Assembly: GCF_000226115.1 (NCBI RefSeq)
Contig: NC_016461.1
Location: 744,001 to 808,000 of the forward strand
Direction: 5' to 3'
Length of the DNA stretch: 64,000 bases
Source: Thermothielavioides terrestris NRRL 8126
Taxonomy: Eukaryota; Ascomycota; Sordariomycetes; Sordariales; Chaetomiaceae
The first letter of the stretch is position 1; each line of letters starts with the position of its first letter. The notes beneath the pieces are model-generated. The model worked only from the letters and a program-made list of their open reading frames with translations, made no database searches and was not told where the DNA came from. This document shows, one piece after another, positions 1 through 9,713 of this stretch. The position numbers were made by a program, and so were the translations under genes.

Positions 1-244
1 TCAACTGAGGTCTCCCTGTGTGAATCGGGGAAGTAACTCAAACCACTGAAACTTGAAGACAGGACGGATTAACTGCTGCACCTCATTTTTTCTGCTCGGG
101 ACCGCCAGGATTCAACCTTCCGCTCTCTTCAACAGCGTCCAGCGCAGCAGCTTTGTTGGCGTTGGAATCGAATCCCGAATTGCTGCGCGCCCAGAATCTG
201 AGCTCGTTGGATTGGCAAGGCAGCTTACCCAACACTAGTGGGGC

Positions 245-300
245 ATGTGTGGGCGTGTGTATGTGTGCGTGTGTGTATGTGTGAGTGTGAATGTTCGTGT
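245..300. repeat. TG-rich simple repeat
   Basis: About 55 bases made almost only of TG, interrupted by single C or A (tgtgtgcgtgtgtgtatgtg in the middle). It is an imperfect dinucleotide microsatellite in intergenic DNA. Confidence 0.8.
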
Positions 301-3259
301 CGAGCCAACTTCATCACTTCCAATCAGTACGTGGCGCTGATGGAGGAGTGTAGTGTAGTTGCCTGCAGAGGACCTCGTATTTCTCAGCGTGCGCAGAGCA
401 GCGCAAGTTTTCGAGAAATGACAGTCTCACGTAAAAAGATGAGCAGATTGTCCTGCAGGTGACAGCTTTCTGCGATGCCTCCAATGTCAGCACGCTGTTG
501 CCGTCGTCGCGTGTCTCTCGGCGCTCTGCTGGCTGTCAAATTTTTGTCCTGAAAAGGTCGACGTGCACTACTGTTACAGCCAACTGCTGTATGTAATGTA
601 CATACATGTACAGTACTTCCGTACATACCTTCTGGATTACGTGGACAGCGTTACATGGCCTCACACAGTAAGAACGCAGTTCGGCACAGTCCAAGACATC
701 CCCAATTCCCTTCTCGGCACACGTTGGCGAGTTGGACCATCTGCCTTGGTTTCCTTTGCGAGTTTTACACCGTTCGCGCCCGCGGAAGCGCTGTCGAGGA
801 CGGGGTGAGACGTCAACAACTGCTCGACCGCGTCGCAGTCCTGCACGAAAGTTTGCTGGTGGAATGACCGACTCGGCGCCGGATCGGGGCCGGATGAATT
901 TTGGGTACCTCGCCAACTTAGCCGCGCCGGGCCCGGGCTGAACGGGCGTGAGGGAAATTACACGGAGGGTCCGGAGTACATGGCAGAACAGGCTTCGGTG
1001 TGGTGTTACCACGCAGCAGCACATTCTTCCCTGATCTGCGGTAGATTGCGCTTCCTGGTAACCGGCCTCTTCCGGCTCTTTTTCGAGCCGTTTCGTCAAC
1101 ACAGAATAACGCCACTACTGTATGTACCTTATGTACTGATTGTACGGAATACATACACCACGTACACTAGCGTGGTGGTGCAGCATGCACGCAATTAATT
1201 TACTACTACGTAGTAGTATTCCGTACTCCGTATTCCCTACAGTAGCGTACGTTGACTAACCCCATTTGAGATCGATCGCAGTGGGATCGCAGGTGGTGGG
1301 GTCAAACTAAGCTTATTGCGATGCTAGCGCGTGTTGGCCGATGGCGTTGGTGGCTCGCTGGCGTTGTGTCACCAACGTTAGCGGGAGCCCACAGCAACGC
1401 TCGACCTTGACGGAGACGGCTCCTTTTCCACAGGCAGGCGTGACTGAACCGGTTTGGTTTGTTGATCGCAGAACTGCGACTGAAACTGTGCTTGCTGCAG
1501 CGTTGCAGCTGTTGGCACTCCAAGCTGGGAATCCGGACTCTCGCAATTTTGCGGTTTCTTGCGCTTCCCGCTGCCCGCTTCTCCGAGGAAGATGCGCAAG
1601 TGGCATGCTTGTTCGCTTGGTATGTACGGAGACACTACACCCGACAGTACTTCCGTACAGTTATTACGCCATTACCTGATCTTGATTCCAACGCAAAGGA
1701 GGTTGAATTAAGTGGCGCAAAACCTCGGCCCCTGCGAATCAAGAGGTCCGGTAGGCAATACCGGACGGGACGCCTTTGTCTTGTTCTCGAGGATCGCTAC
1801 TACAGTCCGGAGTCTTTCGGAATCCATGTGTGCTAAGTTCGGATTTAAGAAACTGAAAATGGCAAGCAGCGCCATCAGTCGTGTGCATTTACTGTGTACA
1901 CTAACGTTACCTAATGTAACTACTGTGTATGTAGGTATGGACGGAGTGTGCATCATTGACAAATGCCAGCGACACCAGGGCGTGATTTTACGAGCTGCAG
2001 CACATTATCCGTGCAGGGTGGTATTGCATCCAACCCGCAGCAGCGAGATTGCGATGGAGCCTCGAACCGGCCGGACGCTTTCTCACGCCATCACTGATCA
2101 ACGATGGAGCTGAGCGGCGCCATGGCTTCGGCCCGTGTGGGCGATCAGCGGGGTGTCGAGTTCTCAAGTATCCTGGCTCTCATCAGTAGTGTACCACTGT
2201 TGTGTAATGTGCTGCATGTAGGTACACGTCCATACGTAGTAGGAAGCGTTGCCAAATGCGTTGGGTTGACGGCGTGGGTGGCCCTCAAGACTCCTGTCGT
2301 TGAGGGGAGAACCGCTTGGTGGACAGGAATATAATACCATGTCCTGTTATCCAATAACTGAGAGCTGGAGTGCGTTTGATATGGCGAGGGAGAAAGGGAA
2401 TTACCTCTGTTGAGAATGCAAACTGGGAGTGCACGGCGAAGGCTTTGAATGAGAACGAAGACGGTCGTGAGCGGAAGCACGCTGATGGCTCGGCTGTATC
2501 TATTCGCTTTCAAAAGCATAATTGCTGTTTCTTCGCCCTCCTAGTTCTCGAAGGCCTTATTCGGATACAAGTTCCTGCAGAAGACCTTCCAGAGCAAGTC
2601 TGGACAGCAAGCCGTCCATCCACAGGCCGCAACTTATGCGCCGACACGAGAGCCCAACGTCAGACGCCCCAAATGATCATCAAGCCGCATAACCACCCTG
2701 TGATGTGCCCTCCACGACTGTCATGGCCAAGATCCAGCTGATCTCCATCTCTGCCGCACCCCGTCGGTTTGCACTCAAGCCATACAAGGTAAAGGCAACT
2801 CGCCGAGGAGGCGTGGACAGGGCTCCAATCCAGGTCTGCAGACCAAGTGTCAAGCGGCCGCCAGATCCCTCGCCGACCACCCCATGTTCAACCGCCATGC
2901 GCCGCCGTGATCCTTCCTTGCTCGAGTACCGTGTACGATGCGTCTCAGTCCCCGCTAGCGAGTCGTCCAGGGGGCGGCCCGTCCCTCCCGTGCAGCAACT
3001 TGAGACGGCCAAGGCAGGCCCGGACAAGGCAATTTCACGTGCCAATGCTGTGCCGATGCATCCGTACGGCGGCGGATCAGACCCCTTTTCCGGACTGGTC
3101 TGTGATCCTAGAGACGGTGTATCTTCCTGACCGGTGTGGCTCGCTCAGACCTCTGGTTGGTCTCGCTTCCTCGGTCGGTGACGACCAGACCAATAGGGCT
3201 ATTCGGCGGCTGCCTCGTCATGTCCGTCGGCTCGGCAGACAAGGCAAAGCGAGGGTAGC

Positions 3260-3289
3260 CTGTTGCCGAGTCACCTGTTGCCGAGTCAC
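3260..3289. repeat. 15-bp tandem duplication
   Basis: Two exact head-to-tail copies of ctgttgccgagtcac (3260-3274 and 3275-3289), about 90 bp beyond the 3' end of the minus-strand P-loop gene. Confidence 0.85.
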
Positions 3290-3379
3290 CTGAGCCGGGC
3301 ACACACCCCCATCCCACCCGCTCGACGCCTGCCTGGAGGAGAGGGGACCGCCGCGGTATAAAGCGAACGCCACCCAGCC

Positions 3380-4927
3380 TCACTGCTGACCGCCCAGTCT
3401 CAGCGACGTCCACGCCCTCGCACTCTCGGGGCTGTTCCCCGGCGTGGAGGCCGGGCTTCCGCCGGCACTGCACAGCTCCGCTTCCCGCTCCGCCTCCAAG
3501 CCCTTGACATACTCGACAATCTGCAGCGCTGCCTCAAACGCCGCCACGCGTGTGACGTCCACCGTCAACCCGGCATTCATCGGCGCCGCCAGGCCCTGCC
3601 CCTTGGCCCAGCCCACGCCCATCCCGACCCCCATCGCCGGCCCGGTCTGCATTCCCGGCAGGCTCGGGAAGCTCGCCGTTTCCTGCTCACCCGATTCCTC
3701 CCCTCCCCCTTCCCCTCCATCATCACCACCACCACCACCACCAGCAGCCTTACCCCCAACCCCAGCAACAACAGAACTCTCGCTCAACTCCTTCCTCTGC
3801 CACCTCCTCTCCGAAACCACCACCGTTTCCAACCCCGCATCCACACCCACCCTCCTCCCGCCCCCTCCCAAGAGAGCCCGAACCCTCCCGCCACCTACTC
3901 CCATCCTTGTTGTCCCAATCCCCATCCCCCAGCACACACCCACACCCGCAGAAGAAGAAGCAGACGCAGAAGCAGGAGAAGCAGCAGCCGGAGACGCAGA
4001 CGCAGCAGCAAAAGAAGAGGAAGAAGCACCCACGAACCCAACCCGCCGCGCGTGCTCGCCCGGCGCGCAGGTCAGCGCGACCGGCGCGAACAGCCGGCCC
4101 GCCCGCGCGGCCGCCGCCTCGAACGTGCGCAGCGTCGCCCGCCCCGCCGGCGTGTCGGGCGCGCACGCCGGCAGCACGGCCAGCCGCGCGCGGTTGCGCG
4201 GGTGCGTGAGCAGCAGGGCTAGGTTCTCCGCGCTGCACGGGGTGGTTTCCGAGAAGGAGGAGAGTGGTGGTGGTGGTGCTGCTGCTGATGGTGGTGCTGG
4301 TGCTGGCGCTGGTGGGGGGGAGGAAAGGGGGGTGAGGGTAGGGTTTGGGTGGTGGGGGATGTCCGCGGCGGTGGTGTCGGCGGAGGCAGAGGCGGGGTGG
4401 GGTTGGATGGAGGAGGTGGTGGTTGTGATGGGCGTTGAGGTTGTCGGGGTTGTGGTTGCTGAGCTTGTCGGGCTGGTGGCTGTTGACGTGGGGGCGGAGG
4501 CGGATGGGTCGTTGGTGGTGGTTGTGGACGCGGGGGAGATGAAGGCGGAGCGGGAGGAGGTGGATGGGGTGAGGTCGGGGCCGCAGTCGAGGTCGAAGGA
4601 GAAGTAGCGGGGGTGCTCGGGGGTCAGGAGCGGGTTATGGTTGCGGTCGTGATAGTGCCCATGCTTGCTGTACTGCGGGCTGCGGCTCGTCTCTGCACGC
4701 GAACTGCCGCTCGGGCTGTCCCGGCCCACGCCGCGGACGTCGATGAGCAGCGACTTGTCCCTGCCGAGGAGCAGCGTCAGACACTCGGCCACTGTCTTCT
4801 TCCCGGTGCCGTGCCAGCCGTTGATGTACACCAGCGGCGCCGGGCTGGGCTCCATCGGCCGGCAGAAGATGTCGGGGGATGAGGCGGAGGAGGCGAGGCC
4901 GGGCCGGCGGCCGGCTAATCCGCTCAT
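3380..4927 (-). CDS. Fungal P-loop protein with low-complexity inserts
   Basis: An open frame of 515 codons with ATG at 4925-4927. Near the N-terminus a hydrophobic strand leads into a P-loop (residues 33-45, YINGWHGTGKKT), a form found in fungal P-loop kinase-like proteins. The invariant Lys is present but is followed by Lys-Thr instead of Ser/Thr directly. The nucleotide-binding fold seems to continue as LLIDVRG (about 61) and, far downstream, as LLLTHPRNRARLAVL and a segment that could bind an effector phosphate. Between and after these lie long Ser/Thr/Pro-, Ala- and Gly-rich tracts, so the folded domain would be split by disordered inserts. The C-terminal 60 residues regain helix character (AFEAALQIVEYVKGLEAE). 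No intron was needed, but low-complexity stretches could hide one. The substrate is unknown. The minus strand is chosen because only it carries the P-loop. Confidence 0.6.
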   Translation of the reverse strand: MSGLAGRRPGLASSASSPDIFCRPMEPSPAPLVYINGWHGTGKKTVAECLTLLLGRDKSLLIDVRGVGRDSPSGSSRAETSRSPQYSKHGHYHDRNHNPLLTPEHPRYFSFDLDCGPDLTPSTSSRSAFISPASTTTTNDPSASAPTSTATSPTSSATTTPTTSTPITTTTSSIQPHPASASADTTAADIPHHPNPTLTPLSSPPPAPAPAPPSAAAPPPPLSSFSETTPCSAENLALLLTHPRNRARLAVLPACAPDTPAGRATLRTFEAAAARAGRLFAPVALTCAPGEHARRVGFVGASSSSFAAASASPAAASPASASASSSAGVGVCWGMGIGTTRMGVGGGRVRALLGGGGRRVGVDAGLETVVVSERRWQRKELSESSVVAGVGGKAAGGGGGGDDGGEGGGEESGEQETASFPSLPGMQTGPAMGVGMGVGWAKGQGLAAPMNAGLTVDVTRVAAFEAALQIVEYVKGLEAEREAELCSAGGSPASTPGNSPESARAWTSLRLGGQQ

Positions 4928-5719
4928 CGGGCTATCCTTGGGCTGCTAGCAGGTCGGGTGTATGCTACGCCAAACGCCCCGATCCGTGCCGAGGATCGCT
5001 TTCCGCGAAACCTCGCCGTGAATGGTCGCCCATGGTGAACAATTCGCAGATGCCGGGAAGAGGGTAGTAAGCCAATGCGGGCGATGATATACACGGGTAC
5101 GTGATGGTTGGTCGGATGGCGCGAGCTGTCCAGGCCCCTGCAGCCAAAGAAGAGCGGGTTTGCTCGGATCTCGATTTGAATCTGGGCTCGGAATCTGGGC
5201 TCGTCGACTGTGGCTTTGACTCGGGCTAATTCTAGCTTGGCCATTGGGCAATGGATCTTGGAGGCGCTAAGGAGTTCTAGGGTTGGGATGACGCGACCTC
5301 ACGGTCAGCAATTTTTTTGCATTTGGAATCTGAGGGGCGAGGTGCCGCGCACAGTCTTCTGGAGAGCTCTTTCGCCCTTCGGGGGAAGCACTTGCTCCAG
5401 GTATTGTTGGGAAAACAAACATTGTGTTGGACAGTCGTAAGCTGTTCGATGTGCACGTTGACAGCGCGAACTCAGGTACGGAGCAAAGGACCCGGTCAGC
5501 ACGAGTTACGGAGGCGAGGGAAAGCAAACATAAGCTCACTGGAATATTTTTCAAAGAGCTGCCGCGAAAGTCCAAGACAAAGACCCGCCATACACAACGT
5601 AGCACGAGGAGGCTTGATTAGTTGTCAAAGTTGTCAAAGCAGACATGCCGCCCCTCAAAGTCATGTGGGCGCATGACGGCAGAAACGAAGAATGATGTCT
5701 CGTGTCCCCAAGCCTGACC
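4928..5719. other. Intergenic, upstream of the P-loop gene
   Basis: A 790-bp spacer between the start of the P-loop gene and the 3' end of the next minus-strand gene. It presumably holds the P-loop gene's promoter and the other gene's 3' UTR. I recognise no gene, repeat or RNA. Confidence 0.5.
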
Positions 5720-6973
5720 TTAGACTTTACCTCCCAGATACAGAATGTTTTGCTTCATGGCCTCCGTCAGTTCTCCCTGGCCAGTGTACACATGCGCCAC
5801 GGTCTGGAACCAGGCCTCTGGGTAAGGCAGAGGCAGATCAATGATATCGCCTTTCTGGATGTGGCCGGAGTAAAGCAGGGCAGCCAGCACGGGGAAGAAG
5901 GCGCGAGCATACTTCAGGTCTTGCGGAGGGGGCTGGTTAGCGGCTGCGAGCGGGCAAGATCTGGGAAGCTGGTTCGAGTACTTACGAATCGGCAATGTGT
6001 TGATGCTTCGGACGGGCGACTTGGCGGCCTCGAGATCGAGGTCCTGCTCAGCGCTGGTTGCCGCCGAGGTACCCCGCTGATTAGTCGGGAGGGTACCGCG
6101 GCTGGGGAGCTCAGCGGAAGGCCGCCGGGGTGCTGATGACAGGCGTAAGGGCTCAGGGATGGTCGCTCTGAGCTCATCCATGTCGAATGTCCGTCGGATG
6201 AGGAAAGGCTTTTGGTGCAGCGCGCACGGCCTTACCCGCGCACGGATGGTGACCCGGTGCCTCCTCTTCGTGGTCAGCTCGTCCTTGACCGCGAGGGCTT
6301 CATCGTCTGGCGAAGAGCTGTCGCTGGGTCTCCTCAGAGCGACGGCAGCTACGAAGCAGTCGGCCACGCGGGCGTCGGCGTTGCAGAAGTACACCCGGCC
6401 CCAATCGCGCAGCTCCTGCAAGAGCTGCTGGCTCCGCCGTCGCTGACTATGGAACGACGGAGGCAGTGACTGGCGCCGGTCGGCGAGGGTGCTGGCAGTG
6501 TCTGTTGGAGTCCGCGGCAGCCCGTCCGGCAGCCCGTCCGGCAGCCCTGATAGGAGAATCGACCTCGCCTCTGCCACGAGCGTCTGCCTCCTCGGGTACT
6601 GCGGGAAGCCAGGCGAACGCGGGGATGGCTCGGGCGCACGAGGAATGGGCAAGCTGGCGGCGGATGGACGTCGCGCGCTGAGCGTCCGCTCTGATACCGA
6701 GGACAACGAGCGGGCTGTGGTTGGCGACGGCTGGGACTCGCGCTTCCCGCGCTGGTCCAGTCGATCCAGCCGGTCCACCAAAGCTCGCTCGTGTGCTCTC
6801 ATAGCCTGGTCGTAGCTGGGCGAAGCTGGGTACATGGGGCTGGGCAAGTGCAACGAGGCCGAGTAGAGTGGGCTCGTCGCCGAGAGCGGGGAAGGCCGAG
6901 GATGGGTCGGATGCAGCTCGCGGCCGGTCCAAACTGGGCGCAGCTCGGGTCGCGATCGAGTCTGGGTCTCCAT
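5720..6973 (-). CDS. Fungal protein of unknown function with conserved C-terminal domain
   Basis: Proposed structure: exons 6973-5986 and 5919-5720, 395 residues. The first ATG is at 6971-6973; the frame upstream has only a TTG. The intron (5985-5920) begins GTAAGTA, has a CTAAC branch site and ends in AG. It is exactly 66 bp and free of stops, so an unspliced transcript would encode a 417-residue version. Splicing joins LPI to HLKYARAFFPVLAALLYSG, giving a smooth hydrophobic C-terminal domain that ends LPLPYPEAWFQTVAHVYTG and NILYLGG. The N-terminal half is rich in Pro, Ser and Arg and looks disordered. It contains a short 12-bp tandem repeat coding LPDG units (around 6515-6550). I know similar C-termini in other filamentous fungi but no assigned function. 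Confidence 0.65.
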   Translation of the reverse strand: METQTRSRPELRPVWTGRELHPTHPRPSPLSATSPLYSASLHLPSPMYPASPSYDQAMRAHERALVDRLDRLDQRGKRESQPSPTTARSLSSVSERTLSARRPSAASLPIPRAPEPSPRSPGFPQYPRRQTLVAEARSILLSGLPDGLPDGLPRTPTDTASTLADRRQSLPPSFHSQRRRSQQLLQELRDWGRVYFCNADARVADCFVAAVALRRPSDSSSPDDEALAVKDELTTKRRHRVTIRARVRPCALHQKPFLIRRTFDMDELRATIPEPLRLSSAPRRPSAELPSRGTLPTNQRGTSAATSAEQDLDLEAAKSPVRSINTLPIRKYSNQLPRSCPLAAANQPPPQDLKYARAFFPVLAALLYSGHIQKGDIIDLPLPYPEAWFQTVAHVYTGQGELTEAMKQNILYLGGKV

Positions 6974-8094
6974 CCTGGCCAAGCTGGTGTCGCGGCAGGC
7001 GATCCGGCGCTTCTCAAGTGTCGTCCAGTTAGTTTAGGTGGGTTTGGACGTCGACGCGGCACCGTGTCAATGACAGGATGAGGCGGCGTAGTGTCTTGCC
7101 AGCAACAGAGCTCCGCAGTCCAGACCTTGAGGAGAGGGGCATGCCGGCGACGACTTGGGCGGCAGTGCAGACAGCGTGGCCATGCTGCTTTTGTAGTTTC
7201 TCTTTCTTCAAACCTGAAAGAAACTCCTTGCCCCCTTCCCCCCCCTCCGGAGCAGGCGTCAGAGGTGACTCAGCCAGACGCATCGACGCGAGACAAAGCT
7301 TGTGGCCGACTCAGCGTTCAGCGCGCAGACAAAGACAGATATGCAGAGACGACAGTGCCCCGTGGACTATGCGACACGCAAGAGGTATGTTACACGTTCC
7401 AGAGTGTGGCTAGGGCCGCCCTAAAGCCGTGCAGCCTCCCGGCGAAAGCGGCGAAAGCCGGTTTGGGCACAAAGAACAAGCACGCCACTGACAGTATCGC
7501 CGGCACCATTTTCCCCGATGAGCCGAGGTTGATATCGTGAGGATGATGACTACTGTGGCAATACTGCGGGCACGGCAATTGTCTTCGGGACGGCAGTTGT
7601 TGGGGGTGGGCTGCGGAAATGTCCGGGTGTTGTATAGGTAGGTAATGAAGCCTTCTTTCGACGACACAAACGGAACTGAAGTCGAGGGTGAGGGTGGAGA
7701 GCGTTGGAATGAGGCGCCTGCGGCTTGTGGAATGTGACGGGGGTGAAGCTTGCATGGCTTGGCAGCCTGGAGGTGGTGGATTTTCCACTGCCTGCCATTG
7801 GCTGGATGCGATCAACTGGTGACACCTTGACGACCCACGCGCTTTTGATCAGGAAGCTGCGAGCTGGCATCGCCAGTCACTTCTCACCTGGCACGGAGGT
7901 CACTGTGTGAAGCCAGGCCAACTTCAGGTACCTACCCCAATACCAGGGTCTATCCCGGCGTCCCCTCCCATCGCCCACTGGATCTCCGGGCTGGCAGTCC
8001 AGGCTCTCGGGAGATGTCTTCTTGACACTGGATCGGATACCGGCGTCTTTCGTTTGACCCCTGATCTCGCGCGTTTTCCTCCGCGCTGCCCGTG
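6974..8094. other. Divergent intergenic region upstream of GWT1
   Basis: 1.1 kb between two genes transcribed away from each other, so it must contain both promoters. Short frames on both strands show no conserved feature. There is a C/T-rich patch near 7195-7255. I see no RNA gene. Confidence 0.5.
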
Positions 8095-9683
8095 ATGGCC
8101 AACGCGGGCACGAGCACAAACGTGACGGCCGCGGCGGCGCGCACCTACAAGCAGCTGAAGGAGGACTTTGTCTCAAACCTCTCGGGCGGGTCAGTGACAG
8201 AGATTGCTCAGGTCTGCGCTGTGGCACCGGTATGAGCTATCGGACGAAGCCGTCCAATTTTGTCTGTCGCCATGTCGCTGATCGCCCAAATGCGCAGGTC
8301 GTCGCCCTCCTCTGGTCCGTCCTCCAGGCCCGCCAGTCCTTCTTCAAGCCCTACACTGCGCTGGCCTTCGTCGTCGACTTCCTCCTCAACGTCGGAGCCC
8401 TCCTGCTCTCCGTGACCCTCTACTCGAGCGCGCCGCTGCTCCTAAACATCCTCCTCCTTACAGCCGCCGCCTTTGTCTGCGCAGTCCCCACCGCCCTCCC
8501 CTCGGGGCGCAAAAAGAAGCCCCAGCTCCCGCCTAATGCGCAGTCCAAGACGCCGCCGGGGCCGCCCGGCGTCCTGTCTACCAAGCCCTTCCTGACCAAC
8601 TACCGCGGCAACATGCTGGTTGTCACCTGCATATGCATCCTCGCCGTCGACTTCCGACTGTTCCCGCGCCGCTTCGCCAAGGTCGAAACCTGGGGCACGT
8701 CGCTGATGGACATGGGCGTCGGGTCGTTCGTCTTCTCGGCCGGCATCGTCGCCTCGCGGCCCGTGCTCAAGGAGCGCGCCGAAGGCACGACCACGCCGCT
8801 CGCAACTCGCCTGGCGCGGTCCCTGCGCCACTCGCTGCCGCTCCTCGCGCTGGGCTTTGTGAGGCTGCTCAGTGTCAAGGGTCTGGACTATGCCGAGCAT
8901 GTGACCGAGTATGGCGTGCACTGGAATTTCTTCTTCACCCTGGGGCTCCTGCCCCCTTTTGTCGTGCTTTTCCAGTCGGCGCTCAAACTGGTTCCCTCGT
9001 ATGCCGGGCTCGCTCTTCTTTTGGGGGTCTTGTACCAGGTCGTCTTGGAGAGCACGGCTCTCAAGGCGTACATCCTGGCTGCGCCCCGCACCGACCTGCT
9101 CTCGATGAACAGAGAAGGCGTCTTCAGCTTCTGGGGCTATCTCGCCATCTTCCTCGCGGGCCAGGACACAGGCATGCTCGTCCTGCCGCGAAACCCTACC
9201 ATCCGCGGTTTTGCTGGCAGGTCCAAACGCTTCGCGCTGCTTCTCAGCTTGACCGCGTGGTCGCTGGTCTGGACCGCGCTCTACTTCTTCTGCACCGATT
9301 ACGCGTACGGCGCGGGGCTGACCGTGTCCCGGCGGCTCGCGAACCTGCCCTACATGCTGTGGGTGGTGGCCTCCAACAGCACGCTGGTGCTCGCCTTCTG
9401 CCTGGTCGACGTGCTCTGCTTCCCGGCCTTCTACAGGGCGCCAGACGCCAAGGCGGAGAAGGAGGCCCACGACGCGGCGACGAGCCGCGTGCTGCGCGCG
9501 TACAACCGCAACGGGCTGGCCGTCTTCCTGCTGGCGAACCTCCTGACGGGGCTGGTCAACATGACGGTGCGCACGCTAGATGTGAGCAGCGTCACGACGA
9601 TGGCTGTGCTGGTTGCGTATATGACGGTGCTGACTGCTGCCGCCGTCGGGTTGGACATGTACGATATCACCATCAAGCTGTAG
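8095..9683 (+). CDS. GWT1: GPI-anchored wall transfer protein (inositol acyltransferase)
   Basis: Two exons: 8095-8229 (45 codons, from an ATG in context gtgATGgcc) and 8298-9683. The 68-bp intron runs from GTATGA to GCAG. The product is 506 residues, the usual length for Gwt1/PIG-W. This ER membrane enzyme acylates the inositol of GlcN-PI early in GPI-anchor synthesis and is the target of the antifungal gepinacin/manogepix class (family knowledge). The sequence shows a short N-terminal tail with [16 protein letters not shown], then many hydrophobic segments such as [19 protein letters not shown]. It also has the family segments [38 protein letters not shown] and [17 protein letters not shown]. 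The large antisense frame across this gene is a GC-rich shadow. Confidence 0.95.
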
Positions 9684-9703
9684 ATAGGCGCCCGAGCCAC
9701 AAA

Positions 9704-9713
9704 AATAAATAAA
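9704..9713 (+). terminator. Probable polyadenylation signal of GWT1
   Basis: Two overlapping AATAAA hexamers (9704-9709, 9708-9713) followed by an A-run, 21 bp after the GWT1 stop codon. Being so close to the stop, this may be one of several sites. Confidence 0.45.

Larger units (their letters stand above)
1..3379. other. Gene-free region, no recognisable gene
   Basis: I see only short overlapping frames on both strands, with no conserved motif and no splice-linked chain. The stretch holds many TAC/GTA-rich words (for example near 600-630, 1130-1240 and 1630-1660), a TG-rich simple repeat and one 15-bp direct duplication, described separately. A TATAAA at 3357-3362 points into the 3' end of the next minus-strand gene and has no obvious gene of its own. 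Confidence 0.6.

Noticed and set aside
3357..3362. TATAAA as a promoter
   Set aside because: It faces the 3' end of a minus-strand gene and has no downstream plus-strand gene; probably chance.
3444..4607. 387-codon plus-strand frame over the P-loop gene
   Set aside because: Pure low complexity (Pro, Ala, Gly, Val runs) mirroring the minus-strand tracts; the minus strand carries a P-loop and ordered segments.
8442..9470. 342-codon open frame antisense to GWT1
   Set aside because: GC-rich coding DNA often leaves the opposite strand open; the reading is Arg/Glu/Gly-rich with no motif, while the plus strand is an obvious multispanning enzyme.
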